Of a DNA stretch of 64,000 nucleotides, positions 11,233-22,134 are shown one piece after another. A program made the position numbers and the translations under genes. Positions within the stretch are counted from its first letter, which is position 1. Each line of letters opens with the position of its first letter. Origin of the DNA: Ryuthela nishihirai (Eukaryota; Arthropoda; Arachnida; Araneae; Heptathelidae); NCBI GenBank assembly GCA_038380435.1, contig JAWZYU010000034.1, positions 2,090,704 to 2,154,703 on the forward strand, written 5' to 3'. A model generated the notes under the pieces. That model ran no database searches, was not told the DNA's origin, and saw only the letters and a list, made by a program, of their open reading frames with translations.

Positions 11233-11445
11233 AATAAATATAAAATAAATACCCCCTCAAGCAGCTGCTTGCCACAGAGGTCTGACAGGAGCCTGTCAAG
11301 TTTATATGCCATAGTAGGAGATCTGCGAGGATGGCAGGACCTCAGCAGAAAAACAACACACACAACCATGCCTTACCCGGGGCTCGAACCCAGGTCCCTT
11401 AGATCAGTAGCCAAGCGTGCTAACCACTCAGCCATGGGACGGCAC
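11233..11445 (-). mobile_element. SINE-2 copy with target duplication
   Basis: A tRNA-derived SINE of about 210 bp, read on the minus strand. The head begins gccgtcccatggctgag, with box B gggttcgagccccggg. The body includes gacaggctcctgtcag-like sequence and ends aagcagctgcttgaggggg, followed by an AT-rich (tttat) tail. The 10-bp direct repeat tataattata flanks it at 11223-11232 and 11446-11455. SINE-2 recurs at about 16795, 17595, 21205, 21345, 21546 and 43085. Confidence 0.9.
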
Positions 11446-11777
11446 TATAATTATACTACCGTCAAAATTTCGGTTTCTACTAGTATTCTAACACTTTTTT
11501 TCCAATAATGTTTTTGTCATAAAACGATGATAATTAATAGCGTAAGAAAAAAAAATAAATGATTAACGACATGTATTTCTCCATGTCTTATGATTCGTGA
11601 GATTTTTTTTTCAAATCTGGCTCAGAATTTCTCGAAATGGCCTTGTTCAGTTAGCTTTTCCAAACATTGAGCACAAACTCATCTCTAATTCTTGATGTGT
11701 GTTAATATTTTGCATATATTTCCCCAAGTTCTCAATCAAAATTCACCAGAGCCTTTCGGCATTTGGTTGGGGGTAGC

Positions 11778-12116
11778 GTTGTTTTACCTATGAGCGGCAC
11801 TTTTTTTTTGCACACCATGGGCTAAATGGCCAGGCCACATGAACTACGAAGGCTGGGGGAGGACTCACTGAAACAGCTGTTGGGAGACAGATGGTAGCCT
11901 CCCGTCAAGGCTATCCAGCGTGTTCTTTAACGTGCACAGGGTATGGCTCTCCCACACACAGGACCACGGCTTAGCATCCCATCCGATGGACGGCGGCGTT
12001 TCCAAGCTCAGCGGTGTCCCCTACTGACCGTGGGCAGTGAAGGAAACTTTGCAGAGAAAAATCTCAACGTTGACCCAACTGGGATTCGAACCTGGGAACT
12101 ACGGATTACGAGCCTG
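11778..12116 (-). mobile_element. SINE-1 copy, truncated within the tRNA head
   Basis: SINE-1 on the minus strand. The body is intact, but the copy stops inside the tRNA-like head, just past the anticodon-loop region. The direct repeat ggttgggggtagc (11765-11777) and ggttgggggaagc (12117-12129) flanks it, with one mismatch in 13. A flanking duplication around a truncated copy is as expected of target-primed reverse transcription. Confidence 0.85.
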
Positions 12117-12289
12117 GGTTGGGGGAAGCTCAGTTTGTAACACGCCAGACTAATTTTTGACGTTCCCAGGCTCGAATCGCAAACGTGATTCAGCTCTTGG
12201 TGAGAAAGGGTATATCGATATGCTGCCTTCCTCAGATGAATACAGATATTCCTTCTCCCGAACAAGGATGTTTCCATGTTCAGGAGAGC

Positions 12290-12460
12290 GTTACTAGGAG
12301 TATGTTGAAGGCCATGCTAATTGACCTTAACGAGATATTTACATTTGTCTCCTAACAATTGTTCATTGGATTCCCTTCACAACTCTGAGCCCTTCAAGGA
12401 ATGGTCCTCGTGATCTGGACCTTTAGCCCATTATGTGCACAAAAGTGCTTCTCAGAATTG
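12290..12460 (+). mobile_element. Old, diverged SINE-1 fragment
   Basis: The plus strand follows the SINE-1 body and tail with many substitutions: a diverged cttgacgggaggc block near 12325, tctcctaacaattgttc near 12345, tttagcccattatgtgc near 12422 and agtgcttctcag near 12445. The head is not recognisable. Confidence 0.6.
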
Positions 12461-12599
12461 GGGACCTTTTTGAGAATACTAGTACGGATAATAGAAGACA
12501 AAAATGATTAAACTTGTGCCATAATTCAAACATTTTTCTGAAAATTTCATCATGAAATTTTTCGAGGGATGAATAAGCCACACTTTTTGATTCCTTCTT

Positions 12600-13003
12600 C
12601 GAGATCATCTCTTTTGAAAGTAAACGGTCTGCATCACGAGAAGGTGGGGTTACTATTTTAGTGGTAGTCTTGGCTGGTTCTGCACATCATCAGGGGAGAC
12701 TAGTGCCTAGCTACCATTTAGAGAGAGAAACTACAGTGGTGAATATTGGCCAAGCAGGCTGTGATTCAATTAATCTGAATTGCTGCAGACTTGAGAAAGT
12801 GTATGTTTAATTATCTTGGTAGCTATGTAACACATATTGGTGACGATAATAATTCAGGGTGTTACAAAAAGCCAAGGTATAGGTAATTAGATAAACAGAA
12901 TAGAAATTATTGCTAGGACTTTTAAGATTCTATGGAGTCTGTGGAAAAATAGGAATATACACCTAAAGATTAAAATTAGACCGTATAATAGTTTGGTTCT
13001 TTC
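12600..13003. mobile_element. LINE-R fragment with inverted 5' part
   Basis: Two pieces of LINE-R lie back to back. 12600-12722 matches the 5' untranslated region in inverse (cgtgatgcagaccgt, caaatggtagct and neighbours on the minus strand, compare 31220-31370). 12735-13003 matches the 3' half of the ORF in forward orientation (near aggctgtgattcaatt, compare 57535 onward), ending just before ggttagttatgg of the intact copy. The intervening 2.8 kb of the element is missing. Confidence 0.75.
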
Positions 13004-13744
13004 TAGTTAGCAATTTGCTAAATTAGGAGCAAATGTTTCTACAGAAACCTAGTATCTGGTAGGTTGATTAGCATAAATAGAAAGAGAGGTGCCATAGTGA
13101 TTCCCTAAACGAATTTCGTGTTTTTATATGCTAAAGAGAATGGTAAAATATTACAGCAATAGAGATAAGGTAATAGACTTCAGTAATTGTGTATTGGGAT
13201 AATCATAGATGTATCTTAACGCGAAAAGTCAAGATTACGTTCGCTGGCAGAGAAATATTGCATAAGAAATTCGTTTATAATTTGGTTTGAGTGAAAGCGG
13301 GCTATACGGCAGTAAAGGGAAAAGGATTTCTCCTCATTTATGCAAACACTAGTATAATAGACCAACTTTGGTGACCCGCTGTTGTTCCTTACATCTTCAT
13401 CGACACCGTCGATAACGGAAGCAACCAATCACAGAGCGAATAATCTCAGCGGTTAGTGAGAAAGGTATGAACTACAGTGTTCAAAAAGTCCCTTTACTCA
13501 AAATTTGCGAATTTATTACAGGAAAGGGAATACAGTTATGTATCTAATTAGTACATGTATATCTTCTGCATATGTTGTGGAACACTGATGCAGTTCACAA
13601 CAAGAGTTGGAAATGCCCATCATCTCTTGAAGGCAAAGTTCCATACGTTTGCATGTATTCCAAATGTATCACAGTGCAGCATTAAATGTGCCTATTGCCT
13701 GCTTCAGGATATTCAACGTGCGAGGGTTTTGTACAATATTTCCT
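13004..13744. other. No recognisable feature
   Basis: AT-rich sequence between the LINE-R fragment and a mariner relic. The phrase tgttcaaaaagtccct near 13479 resembles mariner-type terminal sequence but could not be paired with another end. Confidence 0.4.
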
Positions 13745-14113
13745 TCAAGAAATGGTCACATTGTTGTGAATGAATTTATGAAACCACTGGAAATATTTAA
13801 AGCGCTTTTCTGCTTCTGGCAGCTTACTTCCTGTACCAACTTTATTCAGTAAGCACGCAACTTCAAACGTTTTATAGGTATGTACGGATCCACATGACGC
13901 TCCGATTTGTCGCAACAAATGTCTCAAAGATTTCTGAGGTGGTAGTAATATTCGTTGCTGGACATCTCCAATGAAATCCGGTGCTAGTACCTGGGGTCTC
14001 CCACTTCGCCGCCTATCGCCCAGAATCAGTGTCATGAAGCTGGCGAACCAGTTGGTACAGTGCGACTTGGCACTGAAATATCTGGATAATTGAGATGTCG
14101 TATCTCCAGACAC
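13745..14113 (-). pseudogene. Mariner-like transposase N-terminal fragment
   Basis: A 122-residue minus-strand frame. RRRSGRPQVLAPDFIGDVQQRI, followed by SLRHLLRQIGASCGSVHTY, matches the GRPR linker and second helix-turn-helix of mariner transposases with a DUF4817-type N-terminus; KLPEAEKRFKYFQWFHKFI matches the start of the catalytic domain. The DDE part is absent, and the paired terminal repeats were not found. It is a truncated, inactive copy. Confidence 0.7.
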
Positions 14114-14496
14114 CTCTAAAAAGATTTACACTGAAAGCACACTTCCAGCAATCATTTGACCTAGCTTAAAATCAATTTTCGACTTAGGAGCCTCAGGGAA
14201 CGGAGTTGGTCATAACTAGTCGCACCACATACACCTGGTTTTGAACATTCTACAGGGTTGCCGAAATTTTCAGAGTAAAGCAGGGCTCTGCACAACGGGT
14301 ATAATAAAGAGAACACATTAAAATATTGAGTAAAAGGGGTTTTTTGCGCACCTTGTATAATGCAGTGGTAGAAAGTAACAAAGTACGTAGCTCCTATGAG
14401 AAAAATTTTTGCTGATTGAATACGGAAAATGGGGTTTCCGCTGTGCGATACAATGATCAAATGCGTTTTAGAGCAGCAGAGAGGGTTTTCAAACAC

Positions 14497-14539
14497 TCTT
14501 AGCTAAACTAGCCAGGCCAACTGGCTAGTTTAGCTAAGA
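14497..14539. repeat. Perfect 19-bp-arm hairpin
   Basis: Arms at 14497-14515 and 14521-14539 (left arm includes cttagctaaactagccag) are perfectly complementary around a 5-nt loop. Not associated with a recognised element end. Confidence 0.85.
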
Positions 14540-15678
14540 TTTGCTTCTATTTATTATACATACAATGTAATATAGCAGAAAAATTCGAAGAATATTTTAT
14601 ATCTGGAATAAAATTACTAAAGTTACGAAAATACTTTTGTGTCAAAACGCTTATATATATTTAGCTTTTTTTAATTTGCGAGAATATTTTATTTTTCATT
14701 TGAGCATCGCTTCCCTTGCTGCCATGGACCCTCCCGCCACTGTCATCGTTTCAAATTTAACTACAAGAAATCTTTAATTAATGCATTCACATTCTAAAAG
14801 AACACCACAGACGTTCATGTTGAGAAGCATAACTACATTTACTAGGTTGAAAACTTAAATCCGCTTTTGCACTCTCGTGGTTTATGCCGAGGGATGTGTT
14901 CCCAATCGATTGCTAAAGAAGCAGAAAACTTCTGTGGCGGTCGTAGAAAGTATTTTTTTTTTATTTACGAGATATAGGACAGAGAAGAATCCTAGAAGCT
15001 ACTCCTAGCTTTTACAAGCCTTTTTATTTTATAAATTTACATTTTTGAGTGAGCACAGAACTCACGAGAACGGCACTCGGGTAATGATGTAGACTTTCAG
15101 ATAATCCCCCCCCCCCCCACTTGAGACTGACACTGAAAACATCTCGATGTAGTCGGAAACAATGCCGGTGGTAATTATTAGCATGAAGTAGAAACATCAG
15201 AAAATTTTCCATACATTTTATTCAACTACATAATTAACTGTCCGGAAAAGACTTGGCATTGCACAACCTTTATATAATAAAAATATAACCTTTTCCAAAC
15301 AGCCTCTGTTCATTATACAATTCATATCTTGCTGCTAAATAAATATAAGAACAAATTATTAAAACGTTTTCTTTGGCTATTCTCACCAGTTTTCGCGTTA
15401 ACACAAAAAAGCCTTCGTTAAAGACACTATTAACAGTTCAATGTACCTTCCTTTTAATTTCTGTTTAAAATAGCAGATATATTAATTTTTGTCGTCTACC
15501 AACCAAGAAAGAAATTACTAAAATATCAAGATTGAGTATTAAATATAGATCCGAAGAGAGTCAACTTTTTATTCCAGAAACAATGTTCAGGTACATTCTG
15601 AATAGTGGTTTTTTTCTTATAAATTGAGTCGTCGAAAGCAATAATGGGGTTATTTTTATGACTTAACATCACTCTACA
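14540..15678. other. No recognisable feature
   Basis: AT-rich sequence with a C-run at about 15107-15118. No motif-bearing open frame, SINE head or transposon terminus was recognised. Confidence 0.5.
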
Positions 15679-15680
15679 TA

Positions 15681-16240
15681 CAGGGGATTCAAAAAGATGG
15701 ACACAATTTCAATTGGTTATATTTCTTGAACTATACGTTTTAGTTGAATTATGTAAATTACATTTGAAAGAGGATGTTGTAAAGTTTCGAATACTACCGG
15801 TAGAGCACTCTTGCGCCGCACTGAAGCGTCAGTTGTAAGCAAGATGGCTACTATGCAACACCAGATTTTTTGTATTCGTGGGTTCAGTAAAAGTGAGTCT
15901 GCGACTGCGGTGCAGCGTGCATTTCGTCGTAAGTTTAACATTGAACCTCCAACGAGGAAGAGAATTTGTCGCTGGAATAAACAATTCGATGAAACTGACT
16001 CTCTGTGTAAGGGTAAAAGCCCGGGCCGACCGCGTGTATCGGAGAACGTGGAGCGCATTCGAGTGAGTTTTGAGCGTAGCCCAATGAAGTCAACCCGTAG
16101 AGCGAGTAGAGAACTTGGACTACCGCATCTATAAACTTTAATGTGTGTATAATCAAATGTAATTTACAGAATTCAAATAAAACGTATAGTTCAGGAAATA
16201 TAACCAATTGAAATTGTGTCCATCGTTTTGAATCACCCTG
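15681..16240 (+). mobile_element. Internally deleted mariner-like element
   Basis: A 560-bp element bounded by TA (15679-15680 and 16241-16242). The terminal inverted repeats are about 85 bp: the left begins caggggattcaaaaag and runs through aactatacgttttag; the right mirrors it and ends caccctg. Between them is only the N-terminal part of a transposase. The DDE domain has been deleted, so the element could move only if supplied with transposase. Confidence 0.85.
15844..16134 (+). pseudogene. Mariner transposase N-terminus (DUF4817-type HTH)
   Basis: An open frame starting MATMQHQIFCIRGFSKS, with the helix-turn-helix pattern of the DUF4817 family: TAVQRAFRRKFNIEPP, then RICRWNKQFDETDSLCKGK, the SPGRPRVSENVERIR linker, and MKSTRRASRELGLP. 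The start at 15844 is chosen because family members begin with M-A-x-M-Q; the frame is open upstream to 15811. It stops directly at the right terminal repeat, so the protein lacks the catalytic domain. A truncated DNA-binding peptide could in principle bind the element ends (inference). Confidence 0.8.
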
Positions 16241-16244
16241 TATA

Positions 16245-16790
16245 ATAATCATTTCAGAAATGTCGGTTTTACTTTTTTTTTGAGGATAGATAGTAATATA
16301 AATACAGTATTAACTGAACAATAAATCAGACACTACAAAACTATCATTTAGCCTAGAATTTTGTAAGGGCTGAGTGTACATAATTGTATAGAACTTCTAG
16401 TTCCTGCTATCAATGCACTAATACTTCAATTTTAAATTGCTCATATTCGTGAATTAAGGTTAAGTAGCTGTCCGCTTAAAACATGCATCAGAACACCGAT
16501 TAAAATAAAACACCTTTTACACAATTAACACACCCAGCCCTTCCACTGTTGAAAACTGAGTTTTACAATGTTTAAACCAATAATTGTGAATCATACAATC
16601 TATATCGTTGATTTACACCTATAGTTCCGCCGCGCAACCAAATCGCTTTTATAAAGTGCACTTTCATTCTCTTACGAAAAACGGGTTTCCGTCTTTTCAT
16701 TGCTCCAATATGGATCATGCGTTTAAGTTAGCAATATCGGATTTGTTGAAGAAAATTGTGTTGAATGTTGCGTCCTGTTTCATATCTCAT
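16245..16790. other. No recognisable feature
   Basis: AT-rich spacer. The open frame at 16608-16838 shows no recognisable domain. Confidence 0.5.
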
Positions 16791-16794
16791 AAAA

Positions 16795-16990
16795 AAGGCA
16801 AAAAATTCTTCTCGGGAATCTTCTTACCAGAGATCTGATAAGAGAATAGCGAGCATAATACGCCACAGTGAATGAGGAAGGCGAGACTCGGTAGAAACAA
16901 CACAGATAAGAAACACACACTATATCCGGAGCTCGAACCCAGGTTCTTACAATCAGCAGCCAAGCAAGTTAACCATTCGATCACCATGAC
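16795..16990 (-). mobile_element. Diverged SINE-2-related copy
   Basis: On the minus strand a tRNA-like head (atggtgatcgaatggtt, then box B gggttcgagctccgg) precedes a body with cttcctcattcactgtgg, in the same order as SINE-2 but well diverged. It may be an older subfamily. Confidence 0.6.
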
Positions 16991-17242
16991 GATTCTTTAG
17001 CATACACATAACAGAATTTCGCAGTGTTCATAAAAAATTTTGATGGGTGAACAGAAAAGTTCTAAAATGCCCAAATTTAGCAGCTTCTGTACGTTAATGC
17101 TGCAATACGAAAACAATGAAATGACATTTAAACTATACTTGTTCCAAAAAGAAAGATGTCAAAGGATTGAAATCGATTTAATTGGGCATTTTCCCCAAGA
17201 AACTTTGAGGGAGGAGACTTTTGACGTTGGAGGGCTTTGAGC

Positions 17243-17530
17243 AAAAGAGTGGACTGTCTAAGCCGATAGCGCATCAGACTTGTAATCTGCAGTTCCCAGT
17301 CCATTAGATGGGATGTAAAGTCATGGCCCCGTGTGCGGGAGAGCTATACCTCGTGCATGTTGAAGAACACACTGGATGGCCTTAACAGGAGGCTACCATC
17401 TCTCACCTAACAGATGTCCAGAGGGTCTCCGACCCCAACCTTATCTGAGCTTTCGAGGTACTTGTGACCAGACCGTTTAGGCCATTGTGTACAAAATAGT
17501 GTCGCTCAGAGGTAAAACAGCCCAAAACAA
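17243..17530 (+). mobile_element. SINE-1 copy, diverged
   Basis: Plus strand: a degraded tRNA-like head (gatagcgcatcagactt, then tgtaatctgcagttccc) followed by the SINE-1 body (gcatgttgaagaacacac) and tail (agaggtaaaacagccca). A segment around box B and the start of the body is deleted. No clear flanking repeat. Confidence 0.8.
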
Positions 17531-17594
17531 AAACTATTCATGACTAGAATGTCATGAATTTTATCATATTGTAAACCGATATATTTTTTAAACT

Positions 17595-17800
17595 TAAAAG
17601 TGTCTGAATGAAGAGCATGCTTAGCTAACTGATGAAAGGGATCTCGGTTCGATCCTCGGCAAGTCATGGATGCTTGTGTTGTCGTTCTGCTGGGATCTCA
17701 CTTTCCTCACAGACCTTCTCTATGGCGTATAAACTGACAGTCTCCTATCATACCTCTGTGGCAAGCAGCTGCTTGAGGGGTACTATTTATTTTTGAACTC
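17595..17800 (+). mobile_element. SINE-2 copy, diverged
   Basis: Plus strand: partial head with box B cggttcgatcctcggc, body cttcctcacagaccttct, and the terminal signature aagcagctgcttgagggg followed by a T-rich tail near 17785. Confidence 0.8.
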
Positions 17801-18305
17801 TAGAACAGATTCTTCTGTGTAGATATTTCACATTATTGTTTTGTCTCATAATTAATAATTGAATTAAATTGATGATAATTGAATAATTTGTCTGATAAAG
17901 TTGTAATATTTTTATATATATGTTACTAAATTTCTTAAAAGTGATTATCAAATTACTATTATGATGATCAGGAGGTGAGAGTAAAAAAAATGTATCTCAG
18001 AGATATTTGAAAATACAACTTAACCAAAAATTCTGTAAAATTGTCACTTTGGGAAACAAAGAAAAAGCACAAAAGTAGTAGTATAGCAAATATTTTTTTT
18101 TATGATGTACCGTTCGTCGTCTGGTTAATTATAGAATACGAATAAAAATCCTCAAGAACTAACAAATTTTAAATGTAACAATATTTGGGAAAAATGGGCT
18201 TTTCATATATTTTTTTTACCTTTACACCACTGTTGCTTTCAACGGCTTAAATATAATAAATTACAGATGAATTAATAATTACAGATAAATTACAGATCTG
18301 AAACT
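17801..18305. other. No recognisable feature
   Basis: AT-rich intergenic sequence. Nothing was recognised. Confidence 0.5.
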
Positions 18306-18307
18306 AC

Positions 18308-18384
18308 ACTGCTCACAAAAATTAGGGGATATATTATCGCTTCATATTCATTTTGAAATATCCCCTATTTTTTGTGAGCAGTAT
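18308..18384. mobile_element. 77-bp MITE, copy 1
   Basis: Terminal inverted repeats of about 26 bp (cactgctcacaaaaatta and its mirror) flanked by TA, with almost no internal sequence. The same element lies at 19951-20028 in opposite orientation. The TA target and terminal repeats suggest mobilisation by a Tc1/mariner transposase. Confidence 0.85.
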
Positions 18385-18389
18385 ATTTA

Positions 18390-19035
18390 GTACCAGATGA
18401 TAATTTTAAATGTACAAATCTTTTGAAGTTTCAATCTTTAAAAATCACCAAGAACAATATTATTAAGCAAAGTTGTTTGATGTAACATAAGAAATTTGAA
18501 TTGCAGCCCATTTTTCAGAGAGATACAGTTATTAGACTATTCCAGAAACCTTATGGTGTAAAAACCTTTCTAAAGCTTAAAAAGGAACAATATCGTAGAA
18601 AATGTTTTCATGCATGCTGTGGATTTCACTCAGAGCAGTTCCTGCCTGAGTGGTGGCAATAACCTCCCATGAAAAATTTTAACTCCAACAGAAGAGAATA
18701 AAAAAAACAACACATATTTATATTGCACGTTTTACAAATATATTTTTCTAAATAAAACATGGTATATTGCACTATTTAGCACATTTTGTAAAATTGGTAG
18801 GCGGCCTTCATTTTTCCCTCTATAATCAAGGCCGGGTTGATGAAATATTGGCTTTTATATTTTATACATACACAATACTGCTCATTTACAAGAAATTCAC
18901 TATTTTCGAATAGCAAATCCCATAAAAAAATAGGCAAGAACAGCCAAGTAAGGCATTTACCCTTCCAGTATCTGTAGAAATCATGAAATTTGCAGACTTA
19001 AAAATTCCTCCATAGTAAATACACAGTTTACCTGT
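18390..19035. other. No recognisable feature
   Basis: AT-rich sequence between the MITE and a SINE-like head. Nothing was recognised. Confidence 0.45.
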
Positions 19036-19039
19036 AGAA

Positions 19040-19165
19040 ATAGACTTTAATAATAGTTAAAAACATCTAAAAAAAATCATCGCTGACGCAGAGGGAATCG
19101 AACCCTAAACTCTCTGATACATGCCACAACGCTCTAACAATTAAACACACATCACACACTAAAAT
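19040..19165 (-). mobile_element. tRNA-like SINE head, unnamed family
   Basis: On the minus strand, tttaattgttagagcgttg resembles box A and agggttcgattccct box B, 32 nt further on. The 5' acceptor half does not pair with the 3' half, so this is a tRNA-derived repeat, not a tRNA gene. An A/T-rich tail follows on the minus strand. Confidence 0.5.
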
Positions 19166-19169
19166 AGAA

Positions 19170-19948
19170 TCCCAGAATACGACCTATAAATCTTTCACCG
19201 AGATGAAGCGAACCTTGCGCCATCTATACTTCAGAAGAGGCAACTTTTCCAATTATTGCTAATGATTTTTGTTTTAACTACGTATTTAAATTTCAGTTCC
19301 TCAATACTATAAAGAAAAACTACCCCAAGTCCACTGGAATTTTTTCTGGTTTCAATACATAACTAGCTTGGTATATTTTTTTAAATCCTGGAACCAAATT
19401 TATATTTCAACTCACTTTTACTGTTAGAGTACTAGTAATTTAGCTACAGTGTTGATAAAGCCCCTATATCTCCATGACTTACAAGAAATTTGTTCACAAA
19501 CATTTATAGCTTTCCCTGATCTCTAAGGCTTACTCTATAACTTCTAGATACTTGAAGAGTTTAAAACTAGTTAACTGAATATGCTTTAAACATTATTTCT
19601 TTTTATGTATAAATGTTTCCTCCATATCTTCATTTGAAGTTTTAGAAATAATGTCACGTAAATTGAGAGTACTTAGCACTATTTTACAAAGAAAATATCT
19701 TACAAAATGATTCCCCCCCCCTAGAAATATAATTCAGTGTGATTTATATGAAGGATTCCAGTCTATTATCATATAGCCAACACATATACAAATTCCTGAA
19801 ACAACCTGAGTTTAGAAAGGCCGATTTAGGCTTCCTAATTTTGTTAACTATAATGCTTATTATGAGCACCTTTGCAACTATCTGCCTCTGACAGCTAATT
19901 CTATTCTTGTGACATTACATATTCATCTCATCCACCCTCTTCATGAAA
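19170..19948. other. No recognisable feature
   Basis: AT-rich sequence. No open frame or terminus was recognised. Confidence 0.45.
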
Positions 19949-19950
19949 TA

Positions 19951-20028
19951 TACTGCTCACAAAAATTAGGGGATATTTCAAAATGAATATGAAGTGATAA
20001 AAATATCCCCTAATTTTTGTGAGCAGTA
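19951..20028. mobile_element. 78-bp MITE, copy 2
   Basis: TA-flanked (19949-19950, 20029-20030) copy of the MITE at 18308-18384, in the opposite orientation. Terminal repeats begin tactgctcacaaaaatta, and the core includes aaatgaatatgaagtg. The two copies differ at only a few positions. Confidence 0.9.
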
Positions 20029-20160
20029 TATTTAGCCATACTATTTTTATTTCTATTTGCTAATCTATCAACTTACCTGCCAGCAATACAATCAAACAAA
20101 TGCAATCTCTCCCTACATAAGATCGCAAACACACACACTCAGTTCATTACTCTTTGTATA

Positions 20161-20546
20161 CGGGGTGGGGGTGGCTCAGTGGTAGCACGCCAGGATCGTA
20201 ATCTGCAATTCCCAGGTTCGAGTCCCTGCTGGGTCAGCATTGAGATTTATCTCCGCAAAACTCCCCGCCCTGCCCACGGTCAGAAGGGGACACAGCTTGG
20301 CTTGGAAAGGCAGCCGTCCGTCGGATGCGATATTAAGCCGTGGTCCGGTGTGCAGGAGAGCCACATCCTGTGCACGTTAAAGAACACAATGGATGGCCTT
20401 GACGGGAGGCTACCATCTGTCCCCCAACAGCTGTCCAGTGGGTCCCCTCCCCCAACCTTGTCTGAGCCTTCTGGCTCCTTGTGACCATGGCCATTTAGCC
20501 CATGGTGTGCAAAAAAGTGCTGCTCAGAGGTAAAACAACCCAACAA
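20161..20546 (+). mobile_element. SINE-1 copy, full length
   Basis: Plus-strand full-length copy. The head begins cggggtgggggtggctcag, box B is ggttcgagtccctgc, the body has gcacgttaaagaacac, and the tail is gaggtaaaacaacccaac. Direct repeats ctctttgtata (20150-20160) and ctctttgcata (20547-20557) flank it. It is a good reference copy for the family. Confidence 0.95.
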
Positions 20547-20557
20547 CTCTTTGCATA

Positions 20558-21204
20558 TTATCACTATATTTATTGAAACATATTATGTTGTTAGCATTCG
20601 TAGGATTATTTCCAAGTGGCGAGATGTTGCTTTTTCTTCAGGATGCTATGAAATCACTGTCAGAATCAATACAGTAAACGTGGCTATGAGTGACCCAGGT
20701 AGTTGCTTCCGGATTGGCCAATTAAAAATTTACAAAACACTAATATTAATTTGTGCTCCAATCATGTCAATCCTTATGCAAAAAGTACCTTGTGCCTTTT
20801 TTACCATTTTAGACAAATGATTCCTTTTATAAGAGATTAATGGAAAATGCTTTTTGTATGTCTGCCAATTTTATATCATATACACACTTAATACCCAAAA
20901 ACTTTTTAAACTTTCTGCTATCATTTTAATATATAATTTTTTTTTCAAAATTTCAGCTCCAGAGAAATTTTTTAAAAGGATATGAATACTGCAAAAATTT
21001 AGTGTTTTACTCATCTGCTTCAGTGAGTGATAAAACACTGCTGGAGTTTTTAATTGGACCCTAAAAATTTTTGTTACGCAATTAAACATGAGAAATACTT
21101 TTAATACTTCTTTGCATTTCATTGGTGTTCTGTTCAGAGTAAAACCTACACTACAAAGTTGGAAACTTAGGAGTTAATTTATTAACTGCATTTAAGAATC
21201 ATGA
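20558..21204. other. No recognisable feature
   Basis: AT-rich sequence. The frames at 20551-20820 and 20871-21122 have no recognisable motif. Confidence 0.45.
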
Positions 21205-21333
21205 TGATGCCACGGTAGAAGATCTGTGAGGATGGCAGGACCTCAGCAGAAAAACAACATGAACATCCATGTCTTATCTGGGGCTCGAACCCAGGTCCCT
21301 TAATCAGTAGCCAAGAGTGCTAACCATTCACAA
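21205..21333 (-). mobile_element. SINE-2 copy, partial
   Basis: Minus-strand SINE-2 with the head and first half of the body (box B as ctcgaacccaggtccc on the plus strand). The 3' half with the aagcagctgcttgag signature is missing. Confidence 0.8.
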
Positions 21334-21344
21334 AAAAAAATAGG

Positions 21345-21545
21345 GCTTCATGGCCGTGTGGTTAGCGCGCTTGGCTACTGATCTAAGGGACCTGGGTTCG
21401 AGCCCCGGGTAAGGCGTGGATGTACGTGTCGTTTTTCTGCTGATGTCCCGCCATCCTCTCAGATCGTCTACTGTGGCATATTAAACTGACAGGCTCCTGT
21501 CAGACCTCTGGGGCAAGCAGCTGCTTGAGGGGGTATTATATTTTT
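21345..21545 (+). mobile_element. SINE-2 copy, full length
   Basis: Plus-strand SINE-2: head ggccgtgtggttagcgcgc, box B gggttcgagccccggg, body gacaggctcctgtcag, end aagcagctgcttgaggggg. It lies head-to-head with the partial copy to its left, separated by an A-run. Confidence 0.9.
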
Positions 21546-21765
21546 GTGCCGTCCCATGGCCGAGTGGTTAGCGCGCTTGGCTACTGATCTAAGGGACCTG
21601 GGTTTGAGCCCCGGGTAAGGCATGGCTGTTTGTGTCGTTTTTCTGCTGTCGTGCCATCCTCACAGACCTTCTAACTATATTATATAAACTGACAGGCTCC
21701 TGTCAGACCTCTGTGGCAAGCAGCTGCTTGAGGGGGTATTTATTTTTTATTTATCTCTTGGCATG
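21546..21765 (+). mobile_element. SINE-2 copy, full length, in tandem
   Basis: Follows the previous copy directly in the same orientation: the T-rich tail of one runs into gccgtcccatggccgag of the next. Box B carries one change (gggtttgagcccc). It ends in aagcagctgcttgaggggg and a T-rich tail. Confidence 0.9.
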
Positions 21766-22122
21766 CCCTCTCCTCCCCTCTACTCATTATTACCATTAAA
21801 GCTAAGTACTTAAAGGCGTTTTTAAACACTATTTTACTAGATACGAAGTTTAATGCACAGAACACTGGTTGTGGAGTTGTATAAAGGATGAAAATAGAAC
21901 AAGTGGTAAAAATTAAAGAAAAAAACCATTTCAGAAATGTAAGCAGAAAAAAATATGGCACACATTGGAATTAATTCTAGTTAAAGAGTACTAAGGTTGA
22001 TTACATGATGCCAATTTCATATGCAAATATGCCTCACTGTCATGCAACCATGATGAATAAATTGTGGTGATGGTGTATGTGGCTCAATATATGCTTACTG
22101 TTTGGTAAGCACAAACTGTGGG
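21766..22122. other. No recognisable feature
   Basis: AT-rich sequence between SINE clusters. Nothing was recognised. Confidence 0.45.
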
Positions 22123-22134
22123 ATATGCCACCGA

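Noticed and set aside
16608..17240. Open frames of 66-76 residues
   Set aside because: No domain, and they overlap SINE boundaries or AT-rich spacer.
19040..19165. Possible minus-strand tRNA gene
   Set aside because: The 5' half does not pair with the 3' acceptor half; more likely a SINE head.
20161..20235. Possible tRNA gene
   Set aside because: Boxes A and B are present, but the acceptor stem does not close and the module continues into the SINE-1 body; a SINE head.
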